Positions 53,576 through 64,000 of a stretch of 64,000 nucleotides of DNA are shown here, piece after piece. The notes below the pieces were generated by a model. The model was given only the letters and a program-made list of their open reading frames with translations. It had not been told where the DNA came from and made no database searches. The position numbers and the translations under genes were made by a program. Source of the DNA: Plasmopara viticola (Eukaryota; Oomycota; Peronosporomycetes; Peronosporales; Peronosporaceae). Positions within the stretch are counted from its first letter, which is position 1; every line of letters begins with the position of its first letter. Location of the stretch: contig MBPM02000197.1 in NCBI GenBank assembly GCA_001695595.3, forward strand, positions 1 through 64,000, read 5' to 3'.

Positions 53576-54911
53576 AGTGAGAACGACGGAAAAAATTCGG
53601 ATCTTGCAGCTGGTACGAAATTAAGAATGGGATTGTGCGACCAGATAGCAAAAAGGACGAGGCCGCACGTACGGAACCCTAGTTCTACAGATAATTGGCT
53701 TCGATTAAACATTCTCTATCCATTCTTTATTGTCGGATAATTGGCTTCGATTAAACATTCTCCATCCATTCTTTAATGTCGACTTAATATTTGTATCAAA
53801 TAACGTTTACAACCAACTATCTTGTGACTCTATCGTATTCTAGTATTTAGCTGGAGAAGTGATCCATATTTTATTTGAGTTGAAAAAAATACAGCAGGAA
53901 CGATTGATAAATAAACGCGGCACCGTATCTCAAGTAATAGGATACATCAACTATACCGTTTTCTTACTGCGTAAAAAACGGTATCGTGCTAAAATCACGA
54001 TGGGGTAGAAATTTGTATATATTTTCTTGATTGCGGTAGGTATTGTTTGGTAAAAGGGGTGGTTTTCTTAACAAATTCTTTGAAAGATGTAAATTTTATC
54101 ACTCTATAACTTTATATGGTGTTCTGCAATATAATATACGTACCAGTTTTTTTTTTTTAATTGAGCTAATTTTGAGATTAAGAAGATAGAAATAAGTAAA
54201 TCTTTGTAAAGTACGGATTTGTGTATTTTCGCAGTAATAGCGACGAATGATGATTGTACTTGTCGAGAGGACATCACGTTTAGCCGACGAAAGGTTAAAA
54301 TTGATCCAAGTCAGCCTAAAAGCATTCTTCGCCTACGTAAGTAGTTATTATCGGCCGATCCTACAGATGGTTTTGTGCGCTATTTCGACAAAAACATGAC
54401 AATGGAAAGGTCGTTCAATGCGTTTAATCCGCAAGGCGACATTTAATAAAAATTGGCTGCGCAGACGCTATGCCCGAAATCGAAAGTTGTTTACAAGAAG
54501 GCAGAGAATTCATTACTATTGTCGTACTTCTAGGTTCAGTTTCCATTACAGATCAGTTTGCAGCATCCTATTACTTAAGATACGGTGCCTCGGTTATTTA
54601 TCAATCGTTCCTGCTGTATTTTTTTCAACTCAAATGAAATATGGATCACTTCTCCAGCTAAATACTATAATACGATAGTGTCACAAGATAGTTGGTTGTA
54701 AACGTTATTTGATTCAAATATTCAGTCGACATTAAAGAATGGATGGAGAATGTTTAATCGAGGCCAATTATCTGTAGAACTAGGGTTCCGTACGTGCGGC
54801 CTCGTCCTTTTTGCTATCTGGTCGCACAATCCCATTCTTAATTTCGTACCAGCTGCAAGATCCAAACCTTTTCTCACTCTCCCTTTATATTGCAACGTCT
54901 CAAGCCACACC
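53576..54911. other. Spacer between divergent E6 and E7a
   Basis: 53.69-53.78 kb carries a 45-bp direct duplication of the leader segment ttggcttcgattaaacattc. 53.94-54.13 kb is an inverted copy of 31.26-31.45 kb, and 54.24-54.7 kb an inverted copy of the 15.4-15.9 kb block with the EIEDC-like frame. No gene is seen. Confidence 0.45.
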
Positions 54912-55136
54912 ATGCGCGTACTCATCTTCGTACGTGCTACCATCATCTTCTTTTCTAATTTAAGCATTTGTTACGGCACTACCTCGAATACAAGACGCGA
55001 TGACATAGACAAGTCCTCGTTCAATGGCACGAACGAGGAGGCGAGAGGAAATGGATTGGTGGATTATCTTGGTCAACCGGCTGTGCACATGATTGACCGA
55101 AATCTCGAAAATGCCATGGAGATTCAAAGGATGCTC
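54912..55136 (+). pseudogene. LWY effector-like N-terminal fragment E7a
   Basis: MRVLIFV start, signal peptide, NEEARGNGLVDYLGQPAVH and ENAMEIQ, about 75 codons. The sequence then switches at about 55136 into the C-terminal region of another copy on the opposite strand. It is a truncated gene at an inversion junction. Confidence 0.85.
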
Positions 55137-56485
55137 GTCACAATCTGGAAATCGTAACATGGGTGAGGGATCAGCCAGGTACTGCACCATAGAGTGTGCA
55201 TAATTCTGGACGTCGGAGCGCTGCCCAGAATTCAAAGAACCAATGTGCTGTGTTGCTAGCTCGAAGTCTCGAAACAGAACGACCACTTCATCAAACGAAT
55301 ACTTTGATCTCAGCAAATCAAACATCCGGTCGCCATCAAATGGCCTCCATTTTGCGTAAAAAGCGACGGCCGCAATCCCGTTGGCGAAAACTAGAGAATT
55401 ATCCGGCGTAATCTTCTTGTTAAAAATTTTCAAGCGTCCAAACACAAGGTCAGGGTATCGGTGCCACATTCTACGCGCATGCGCTGCAAGGCTCTCACTG
55501 AAGTAATTTACGTCTCCCAGCACGTTCTCGAGCGCATTGGAATCGAACATGACCTTCGCACGTGGCAATGACATCTCTGGCAGTATGGATAAAATAAAGC
55601 TGCCAAGGTCAAACTTCCAATCGTCCACCTGCAAGTACATTTTCACGTATTCTAGCCACGCAGTAAACAAAGTCACATCGTCGACGTCAATCAAAGCATG
55701 TTCTTCTTCGAGCCTCAAGAGTAGGAACATGTATTTTGGTGATTCCTTGTGTAGAAGCTATTTTTAAGCACAAAATCCTTGGTAATCGGATCCGTGACCA
55801 TATACGTCAGCATATCCTCAGCAAATTGCTCCAAAACTTTTTTGCGTCGATAATAGTCAAATAGTGTCACGACTTGTGAATACGGATCATACACGGATGG
55901 ATCATGAAGCGGAAATGTCAGTTTTGAACTCGGTCGTGGCTGAATATGTTTGGCCAAAAAATACAAGAGGTCCTTGTTGCTAAATACTGCTTTATCAGAA
56001 GCCATGGTGTCCCAATCCCTATAACGATCAATGTAGTAACACTACACAAGGAGCTTGGGGTCGTGACGCAATGTGACTGGATCCAGATATCGATGAAAGA
56101 TGCTTTGAAGGTGCAAGTACTTAAACACATCCTTTGGGTGGACTCGCGGTTCCTTCAACCATTTGTAGGCTTTGTCTTTCATATCACGCCAATACACATG
56201 ATCCTTTATTGTGTCTAAATCTACCTGTTCTCGACGCATGAGCTCGTTTTCTAATGTGCGCGATAATTTTTGAATCTCCATAGCATTTTCGAGATTTTCG
56301 TCAATCATGTGCACAGCCAGTTGACTAAAATAATCCACCAATCCATTGCCTCTCGCCTCCTCGTTCGTGCCATTTAACGAGGCCTTGTCTCTATCATCGC
56401 GTCTTGTATTCGAGGTAGTGCCATAACAAGTGCTTACATTAAAAAAGAAAATGATGGCAGTACGTACGAAGATGAGTACGCGCAT
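55137..56485 (-). pseudogene. LWY effector-like pseudogene E7b, 3' truncated
   Basis: The start is MRVLIFV at 56485-56483. Signal peptide and NEEARGNGLVDYF are present. A frame break lies at about 56.04 kb (KLLV-stop) and another near 55.76 kb (FVLKNSFY), with long open stretches elsewhere. The last about 90 residues are missing: after MLRFPDCDEHP the strand runs into the inverted E7a piece. It is divergent from DNAJC11 relic D6. Confidence 0.85.
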
Positions 56486-56741
56486 GGTGTGGCTTGAGAC
56501 GTTGCAATATAAAGGGAGAGTGAGAAAAGGTCGGGATCTTGCAGCTGGTACAAAATCAAGAATGGGATTGTGCGAGGGGAGCCAAATATTCACCATCCAT
56601 TCTTTATTGTCGACCTATTGTCTGTATCGAATACCGTTTACAACCAATCATCTTGTGACTCTATCATCTTATAGTATTTAGCTGGAGAAGTGATACATAT
56701 TTAATTTGAGGGTGAAGTGGTACAAACACAAGGAGACTTCG
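56486..56741. promoter_or_regulatory. Divergent 256-bp intergenic region (E7b / D6)
   Basis: Third instance of the head-to-head effector/J-protein arrangement, inverted relative to those at 20.7 and 44.3 kb. Activity is inferred from layout. Confidence 0.4.
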
Positions 56742-58630
56742 ATGGCAGCAGACAGCAAGGCTCCACCGCCCGGAGAAGACGCGACTTCGTGGCGCCAAAT
56801 CGAGCGTGATCACTATGTCCTACTCGGTGTGGAACGTGATGCTTCAAGTAGTGGCTCTCGCTCTCGCGTGAATTCCATCCGGATCGACGCCGTCAAGGCC
56901 ACGCGGAGATTGTGGCAGCAGCCAATGCACAATATGCGGTATTCGACCGTGCGTACAAAGTATTAATTGATCCAATCAAACGGCACGTCTATGACATGTA
57001 CGGCGAAAAGGTAAGGACAGTACCATTTCTCGCTTTCCTCATGAAATTCTCAAATTCAATACCGAAACGGTGTCCTGCCGTTCATGGTCTGTTAAACGAA
57101 TGACAGGGCATCCAGATCCTCGAACAAGATCACATTGCACAACAAAACATGGCCGGCTTCCACTTGCAAATACGCAACGAGCTGCAACAATACATGGAAA
57201 AGCTCGTGCGGCAACGGCACGAACAGGCTCTTGACGTCCAGTTCGTGTCCCATAGCGAACTGGCCATGCATGTCGATGCGTCCGACTGGGTCCACGCACC
57301 GATGCAAGCATTCCGTCATCTCTTGGACCCTCACGTCCATTACATGGCTCGGACGCAAATGACACTCCATCAACGGACGGACTTTCCCTTGTCTCGTACG
57401 ACCAAGTTGTCAATTGGGGGCTTTATGTACGACCGACTCTGGGTGGCTTCACCACGGCACTGTCGTACAAGTCATTAAACCCAAGTTTCCGTCCGTCACG
57501 CTCTCGAGTCAACTCGGCTCGGTGCCCAAGCTCCACTGTCAACTGAGTCAACCTGTGTCGCGGTACACGGTCTTTATGCTCATTCCCGAGCTCGATGAAT
57601 ACGGACTCGATCTGTCCGTGGGTTCGAACCAGCTCTTGGCTTCACAACTCCATGGCTCTATGATGTGAAGTACACGTGACGGCCTCTTGGGATCCCTTTG
57701 GCACGGCACGGACACGCAGACGGCCACGGCAGCCGTTGCAGTGAACGCAGCGGGTCCGAATTTCTCGCTGCAAGTGCGTCGCGCAATCACCAGTGCCTCC
57801 ACCATTAGACTTTCCTTGCGCGCGAGTATGATAGCGGGCGTCTCCACCGTCACGGGCATGAGTCGAGAACACTCGCATCGTACACGCGTGGCAATCGGTG
57901 TCTTGCTCGCACGGGCAGGCGTCACGCTACGATTAGGCTTTATTCGTGGCAGTGTCCGCTTCGTCGTGCTCATTTCCCAACAAGCGGTCTGCCCAAAAAT
58001 ACTTTTCTTCCTTTTCTGCTACCATGAAGCAGTGTGCGAATGTAAACGTTTGCGATGTGACGTGGCTGTGACCCCCACAACATGCAGTAGTGGCAAGCCC
58101 AAACGATTCGTCTCGTAGGTGGGCATAGTGGAAAACGAGCTGCAGATCTCCTTTGCCGAGAAAGAGACGATGAGGAGGTTGGTAAGCCACCGCTATTCGT
58201 CAAATTGGATGGGTACGGTGGATTAACGGAAGCAACAATCTCCAGGCCGTCAAGCAGTGCGAAGAGGGGTGAGCGACCTGCCAAAACACGTCTGCGATCA
58301 ACGTTTTGTATGTTGTTGACATCGCGAGGTGATGTCGTGACGCCGGGGTCGTTACAACGATACGTGTCGGTGCCAAACGTGCGCAACAGAAGCTCAAGAC
58401 GTGCTATTTCTGAGCAGCCGTGAGGGTCCGGCACTTGGGATTCACCATGCCGTCAGCAAAAGTTTCATGGTTGCGTTGACCGTGGTCAATCTCTACCACC
58501 CAATGATGTCTTCTCCTTGTTGTGTCTGCAATTGGCAGATCTTTATAGAAACTTGGCAATCGATAAGCCGGATTTTGCGCTTGCGTTTTCGTTTGTGGTG
58601 CAAGGCGTGTGTGCCTTCGATGATATTTTA
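56742..58630 (+). pseudogene. DNAJC11: DNAJC11-like relic, copy D6
   Basis: The ATG is at 56742. Exon 1 has a deletion after SSS that removes the HPD segment in frame and shifts the rest. The end of exon 1 (KVLIDPIKRHVYDMYGEK) is intact at 57010. The intron is 57011-57106 (GTAAGG...CAG). Exon 2 opens GIQILEQDH and has an 11-bp deletion near 57.44 kb (YDRLWVASP). The shared TGA is at 57666-57668, after which the frame continues through WHGTDTQTATAA and ARAGVTLRLGFIRGSVRFVVLIS to about 58118. Non-coding-looking conserved sequence runs to about 58.63 kb. Confidence 0.75.
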
Positions 58631-58649
58631 GGTCTAATGTGTTCTTGTG

Positions 58650-59028
58650 TCTGTAAAATAAATCAAAGTAGCATGATTCTAGAAAGACTGTAGTGGTGTA
58701 GTTTCAACATGACGCCGTAGACAATCATTTGCAGTCAGATGTAATCCCGAATTTGCGAAGTTGCTATTGAGCTAACCTGAGTACTATGGGTGATCACAGT
58801 TAAAAGAAAAAGGTATATATCTTTGATTCGCCCCTGCAATGCGGCTGTAGAGCAACCTGTCTTATAAAAGTTCGGTTAAAGTCTATCAACAAGCCAATCA
58901 TAATAATGTGTGTAAGCCTCGTGAACGTCTTGGGCAAGACTCTATAGCCACACCAGCGCGCGATGTGGAAGGGGTAGAGCTAGACCCCTGCGTCCATTTT
59001 TTTTGCAGCGTCGACAAAAATGCTATTT
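58650..59028. repeat. Inverted copy of the 10.7-11.1 kb repeat block
   Basis: This is the reverse complement of 10699-11095, including the site corresponding to the LINE target (atgctattttt near 59021). It links D6 to the LINE fragment exactly as D1 is linked to the full LINE. Confidence 0.7.
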
Positions 59029-59691
59029 TTCACTTTCGAAGTAGCAGCGGACCGAGCCAAGCCCCGGTAGCCCTGTGCCCGCTGTCGACGTTCGAAAGAT
59101 TTCGAGTACACAGTTTCCACCCAGTGAATACTTGGTTGGCGTACAGCGTCCTTCCCCTTCCCCCGACCTTCGAGCACTATGAGGGGTCCGAAGGACCCCG
59201 GCAAGGTGAAGCCACCGGATCCCGCGCCACAACCGCCAGACCTGGCAACCGAGACAGGAGGTGCCCCGACAACAGCAGAAAGCGGTGGAAATAGTGACGA
59301 CGGCCCGAGCCAAGATTCGTTCGCTGGCGAGGCCCAACATATGTCGGAAGGACATGACGACGATATGGAAGGACCAGGGCGCGAACAATCTAAAGCTTCA
59401 GTCTTTGACAGCCCAACAGCAGATGCAAATGTTAAGATCGAGACTAAGCCGTCAGTGCATCAACCAAACGCGTCAAACGGAACAAAGCAGCATAGAGCGG
59501 CGACGCAGATGAGAGACGCCGCCGCAAAGCAGGCTCCCGGAGTGGCTCGAGAAGACACGACCGATGTCCAACCATACGAAATGTTTGACGCGGTAGTGGC
59601 CGAGATGAAATGCTTTCCGGAAGAGCTACCGCGCTTGTCCTGGAAAATAACGATCGGAGATTTGTATCAAATCTCCAATCGTTATTTTCCA
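59029..59691 (+). mobile_element. 5' fragment of the OTU-LINE
   Basis: It matches the 5' end of the 1431-10686 element. ORF1 starts at 59179 (MRGPKDPGKVKPPDPA) and is open through MFDAVVAEMKCFPEELPRLS to ITIGDLY, with fewer lesions than the full copy. It ends at a short hairpin at 59641-59691. LINEs normally lose their 5' end, so this 5'-only piece reflects a later rearrangement. Confidence 0.8.
59641..59691. repeat. Hairpin at the LINE breakpoint
   Basis: tggaaaataacgatcggaga... (59641-59663) and 59669-59691 form 23-bp arms with one mismatch and a 5-nt loop. The right arm is an inverted copy of LINE sequence where the element should continue. Confidence 0.9.
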
Positions 59692-59879
59692 GGAAGAATA
59701 GAACAATATTTTCTTTTCAAATTTAATGGATAAATTATCATTTAGATGGAAAAAATCTATCTTGAATCACAACTTTTCCACCAAAATGAAATCTACCTTC
59801 GAAGTCAAATAAGTATTGGATAACAATAAAAAAATACGCCTAACTCACAAGAGAAAATCCTTTTTGATGCGCATTACTA

Positions 59880-60360
59880 GTGCATCGACGCTTGATGTGT
59901 CCAACTTGACCACAGCTACCGCATCGATAAACACTTTTTGGCGCATTAAATTCTAATGTAGCATGCTATGATTCGATTCGCTTCTTTTTGGGAAGCCACT
60001 TGTGACAAGTGGCTTCCCTTTATCTTAGGCAAGTAGATACGTTTTGAATTTCCGAATAACAATTTTGCACGTGACAGATGATTTGAAAGATTGAGAGCTG
60101 CTTTGAGGTGTCGACATGCAGAATTCATATCCTTCACATAACCGCATGCGCAGGTACCATTGGTACTGTTTACCTCAACAGCAATCTCCATTGGAGTGTT
60201 TGTTTTTATTCGAACGACACAACAAACGATGAAGTTGACTTGGGCATACTTGAAGTGTTTTCTCGTACATTCTTCACATTAGAGTGATGTAAGTGGCATT
60301 ACCACACCCCATTGTTTCGTCTGTCCAGCAATTTTGAGTCACTTTATCCGCGCCAGCTCT
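59880..60360 (-). pseudogene. MULE transposase C-terminal fragment (SWIM + knuckle), second copy
   Basis: The minus strand encodes VEVNSTNGTCACGYVKDMNS and ACRHLKAALNLS (SWIM), then across a small palindrome RCGSCGQVGHIKRRC near 59.92 kb. It is paralogous to 48745-49384 and has lost the hairpin interior. There is no catalytic domain. Confidence 0.65.
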
Positions 60361-60504
60361 CTGTTTGTACAGCATCTAAACCATCTCTTCAAGGCTACCC
60401 AAAGATTGTATGCGGAAAAATACTTTCTAAAAATTTTAGATGTATATTTTTGCCATTGTTGCAAAAAAAAATATTGCTAGGTATTGTTTTGGCTTTTACA
60501 TTTA

Positions 60505-60550
60505 AATATACCTTTTCTCAAATTCGATTTAATTTGAGAAAAGGTATATT
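60505..60550. repeat. 20-bp-arm perfect hairpin
   Basis: aatataccttttctcaaatt (60505-60524) and its exact complement at 60531-60550, with a 6-nt loop. The paralog near 49.56 kb has only the right arm. Confidence 0.9.
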
Positions 60551-62184
60551 TTTCTTATTCTCCCATTACTTTTGGTCAAAAAAAGGAAATCTCCCTTTTC
60601 AAAATAATTTACAATATATATATATATATATTATTCCATAATCGAGTCGACTATAGAACTTTTAGCCCCCAACGTAATTTGCACAGTAAAATACAAGTAA
60701 AATTTGCACGCATCAGACCAGATGAAAAGATCTGAATTTACTCATTTATAACTTCTATAGCCCCGCCCAAGTTAGCTACTCAGAAGTGTATAACAATTAG
60801 GGCTGTACCATCCCAGCTTCATTTGAGCGCTTGCGACGATTGTGATCACTAAATTCAGTTGTATCTGTTCTTCTGAAGCACTTTGACTTGTACTACATCG
60901 ACCATACCGTATTTTAATGCGTAAATTAGGATAGGGTAGAAGTCTGCATAAATTGATTGGGGTATGCATTATTTGGTAAATTTCTTAATTTCTCTTTATA
61001 AAGTAATTTTTTATCAATTTATTACCTGATAAGGGATTGTGCAAAAAATTATAAGTACTGATCTAATGTTAAGCTGTTAATTAAATTTAGAAGATAATAA
61101 TATGTACATTGATCCGTACATTGCCATCTATCTCAGGATAGATGGCAACGTACGGATCAATGTATGTTCTTGATGATAGCGACAAATGATGATTGTACTT
61201 GTCAGAAGGACATAGTTAGATATTAGGTCCAAGGCAGCGTTAAAGCATTCTTCGCCAACGTAAGTAGTTATAAGCGGTCGACTCTACGAATGGTTTTGTG
61301 CGCTATTTTGACAAAAACTTGTCCGTGGAAAGGTCGTTCCATGCGTGTTGTCGGCAAAGCGACGTTGGATAAAAATTAGCAGTACGATACTGGCGTGCAC
61401 AGACGCTATGCCCGAAATCGAAGATTGTTTACAAGAAGGCAGCGAATTCATTACCATTGTCGTACTTCCTAGTTGCAGTTTTCATTACAGATCGGTTTGC
61501 AGCATCCCATTACTAAAGATACGATGCCTCAGTCATTTATTAATCGTTCCTGTTGTAGTCTTTTCTACTGTTTTTGGTGGGACAGAAAGGAAGACGCTTA
61601 TATATCTTCTTATGACCTACACTTTTGTGCAACCTAAGCAGGCTCTTCATAAATTAATGTTTCAGCTAAAATTACAATTCACGGTCCTTTTGTTCATATA
61701 CCGGACACCATTTCGGTTTTACTGTCTGCCGCCGCAAAAACTCTGCGACCGCCAGAGGCAACACTATACGTATAATACTTTTCCTCTATTTGCAATAAAG
61801 GAATGATCCGGTGATTTGAATCTCACAACGTCACGTATTGGTAACGCGTGGATTGCGTCAAATTATAAGCGTTACAGCAAAAGAAATATCGTAGTTTTTC
61901 CCTCTGAGTCGATAGTCGCGTCGGCGCAAGGATCGGGTACGCAGCGGCGAAGAAAAAGACATAATACTTTTAAGTGTTGAGCCAATATTTGTATTAATCC
62001 GCTACGTGTGTACTTTGCTTATGCAAAGCAGCAGAGAAAAAATATTAGTTGAGCACTAAACTTAACAACCATTCTTGAGTAAACACACAAAAATGATGTA
62101 TTTTTATGTAAGACTGGCATCATAGGTCACAAACAAAATGGCGATACATGCATACAAGACAGTGCACCTCGATAATCTTAGTCT
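60551..62184. other. Spacer 3' of E8, with hairpin and conserved reading frame
   Basis: Paralogous to 49.6-51.9 kb without the two LINE derivatives. It includes a (ta)n run near 60.62 kb, the hairpin at 61110-61159 and a frame from an ATG at 61408 to 61806 (MPEIEDCLQEGSEFITIVVL) as long as that at 51138-51536. No known gene is recognised. Confidence 0.45.
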
Positions 62185-64000
62185 TTAATCGTATGCATCC
62201 AACTCTCTGGCCATGTGCTGCACCAATTCAAAAGCTGGTTTAATACGCGCGTCGTCATTCTGTAATTCTCCAACTATTGTCAGCCACGAAATGCTCGAAT
62301 CCCATGTATATGGCAGTTTACTATGCAATAATCGTATGACACTGTAAATGGCATCTCCAACTTTTCTGTCTTACTAACGCCGATAATACGGCACAAAAGC
62401 TGGAATCTACTGCTTAAATACCGAAACATCAGCATGTTGAGAAACAAGCTCATTCAAAATAACTTCGGGATGCTTGCCACGATCTGAAAGGTGTAACATG
62501 GATGAGGGATCAGCCAGGTACTGCACCATAGAGTGTGCATAATTCTCGACGTCGGGGCACTGCCCTGATTTCAAAGAATCAATGTGCTGTGCTGCTAGCT
62601 CGAGGTCTCGAAACTGAACAACCACTTCATCAAACGAATGCTTTGATTTCAGCAAATCATACATCTGATCGCCATTAAATGGCCTCCCTTTCGCGTAAAA
62701 AGCGACAGTCGCAACCCCATTGGCGAAATCTAAAAAATTAGCCAGTGTAATCTTCTTGTTAAAATTTTTCAAGCGTTCAAACTCAAGTTCAGGGTACCGG
62801 TGCCACATTTTTCGCCCATTCGCTGCAAGGCTCCCACTAAAGTAATTTACGTCTCCCAACGCGTTCTCGAGCGCACTGGAATCGAACATGACCTTTGCAC
62901 GTGGCAATGACATCTTTGGCAGTATGGATAAAATAAAGCTGCCAAGGTCAAACTTATGATCGTCCACCTTCAAGTACATTTTCACGTATTCTAGCCACGC
63001 AGTAAACAAAGTCAAATCGTCAATACCAATCAAAGCATGTTCTTCTTCGAGCCTCAAGAGATAGAACATGTATTCTGGTGATTTCTTGCGTAGAAGCCAT
63101 TCCTTAAGCACAAAATCCTTGGTAATCGGATCCGTGACCATATACGTCAGCATGTCCTCAGCAAATTGCGTCAAAACGTTTTTGCGCCGATAATAGTCAA
63201 ATAGTGTCACGACTTGTGAATACGGATCATACACGGATGGATCATGAAGCGGAAACCTCAGATTTGAACTCGGTCGTGGCTGAAAGTGTTTGGCCAAAAA
63301 TTAAGAGCTCTTTGTTGCTTAATACTGCGTTATTTGAACTCATGGTGCTCCTAGCCCTATAAAATCTAACATAGTAAAACCACACAAGAAGCTTTGGGTT
63401 GTGACCCAATGTGACTGGTTCCATATGTCGATGACAGATGCTTTGAAGGTTTAAGTACTTAAACACATCCTTTGGGTGGACTCGTGGTTCCTTCAACCAT
63501 TCGTAGACTTTTTGTTTCATATCACGCCAATGCAGCTTGGAAAAGGTTGGGGTGACGCCCTCCTTCCAAGCGCGGGGGCTAAATGCTCGCGCGCTTCGGG
63601 TAGGTGCTCTCGGGCATCTGCAGGTCTCTAACGAGTCTCACCCTCGACGCGACGGTCTCCAGCACCGGGCGCCACCTGGGCTCTTACCAAGTCAGAGCTA
63701 AGCAAAATAATGGAAGCCCCTCACGACCTCGGTGCTGGCTGCACTGCCCGCCGAACGAGACCCGACTATGCGGACACCACTCTATGCCGTGGACTAGCCA
63801 GACTGAGCCTAGCACGTGTATAACATGGCAACGCGATAACGTAATACATTACATTCATTACATCACGCCAATGCGCATATCCCTGTATCACGTATAAATC
63901 AACTCCTTCTCGAAGCATGATCTCGTTTTCTGATTTGCGCGATAACTCTTGAATTTACATCGCAATCCGGTCAATCGTGTGCACAGCCGGTTGACCAAGA
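62185..64000 (-). pseudogene. LWY effector-like pseudogene, copy E8, split by a LINE derivative
   Basis: It is closest to E6. The C-terminus (stop TAA at 62187-62185) is followed upstream by a TAG in the YYRR segment (about 62376), a Trp-to-stop change after VFKQ (about 62407) and a small deletion at FLAEH (about 63299). The LINE derivative 63534-63861 interrupts codons for HWRDMK. The 5' end, beyond GQPAVH, lies outside the window. The frame 63297-62407 is otherwise open. Confidence 0.85.
63534..63861 (+). mobile_element. Short internally deleted LINE derivative inside E8, 13-bp TSD
   Basis: 328 bp, from agcttggaaaaggttgggg to acattcattac. Perfect duplication atcacgccaatgc lies at 63521-63533 and 63862-63874. 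The uninterrupted site is in E6, E3 and E1. Insertion into a coding effector frame is direct evidence of mobility of this derivative. Confidence 0.9.

Overview
The window looks like accessory, repeat-rich nuclear DNA of a plant-pathogenic oomycete (Peronosporales: downy mildew or Phytophthora type). The grounds are a family of secreted proteins with an EER-like motif after the signal peptide and tandem LWY-type helical repeats. Oomycete-type Inr sequences lie just upstream of several of their start codons, and there are relics of eukaryotic housekeeping genes (a DNAJC11-like J-protein with a 5' intron, ATP-type PEP carboxykinase, a CAF-1 p60-like WD40 protein). Copia, LINE, MULE and SINE elements are also present. 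The species cannot be named from sequence alone.

Layout. 1-1.4 kb: the 3' end of a PEPCK gene and an antisense FAR1-like MULE N-terminus. 1.43-10.69 kb: one decayed 9.3-kb LINE (minus strand) with ORF1, OTU protease, endonuclease and RT regions; its empty target site survives in the paralogous block at 38.26 kb. 11.1-31.2 kb: tandem and inverted blocks, each pairing a DNAJC11 relic with an effector gene, with two inverted internally deleted LINE copies and a perfect 3 x 120 bp tandem repeat at 16-18.6 kb. 31.8-37.3 kb: a PEPCK pseudogene split by a nearly intact Copia element (275-bp LTRs, 5-bp TSD, half-tRNA primer site). 37.3-42.3 kb: the second copy of the 5' block, then a MULE with 100-bp TIRs and a 9-bp TSD that carries a nested tRNA-derived SINE. 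42.3-46.2 kb: another DNAJC11 relic/effector pair. 47.3-48.4 kb: a broken member of a second effector type. 48.7-51.9 kb: MULE tail, two small LINE derivatives, spacer. 51.9-53.5 kb: intact effector. 54.9-59.7 kb: a fold-back inverted effector pair, a divergent DNAJC11 relic and a 5' LINE fragment. 59.7-64 kb: second MULE tail, spacer, and an effector pseudogene interrupted by a LINE derivative with a 13-bp TSD.

The locus is an effector-family nursery. Eight full or partial copies of one secreted LWY protein are present; four remain open (about 543-546 aa; at 13.5, 21, 28.9 and 51.9 kb) and four are broken. Five DNAJC11 copies travel with them. In three blocks the two genes are head to head, about 255 bp apart, and in two they are in tandem. 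All DNAJC11 copies are truncated or broken, although two could still encode a 285-aa J-domain protein. Paralogous blocks give natural before/after comparisons for the LINE, MULE and SINE insertions and for several short hairpins that look like template-switch events.
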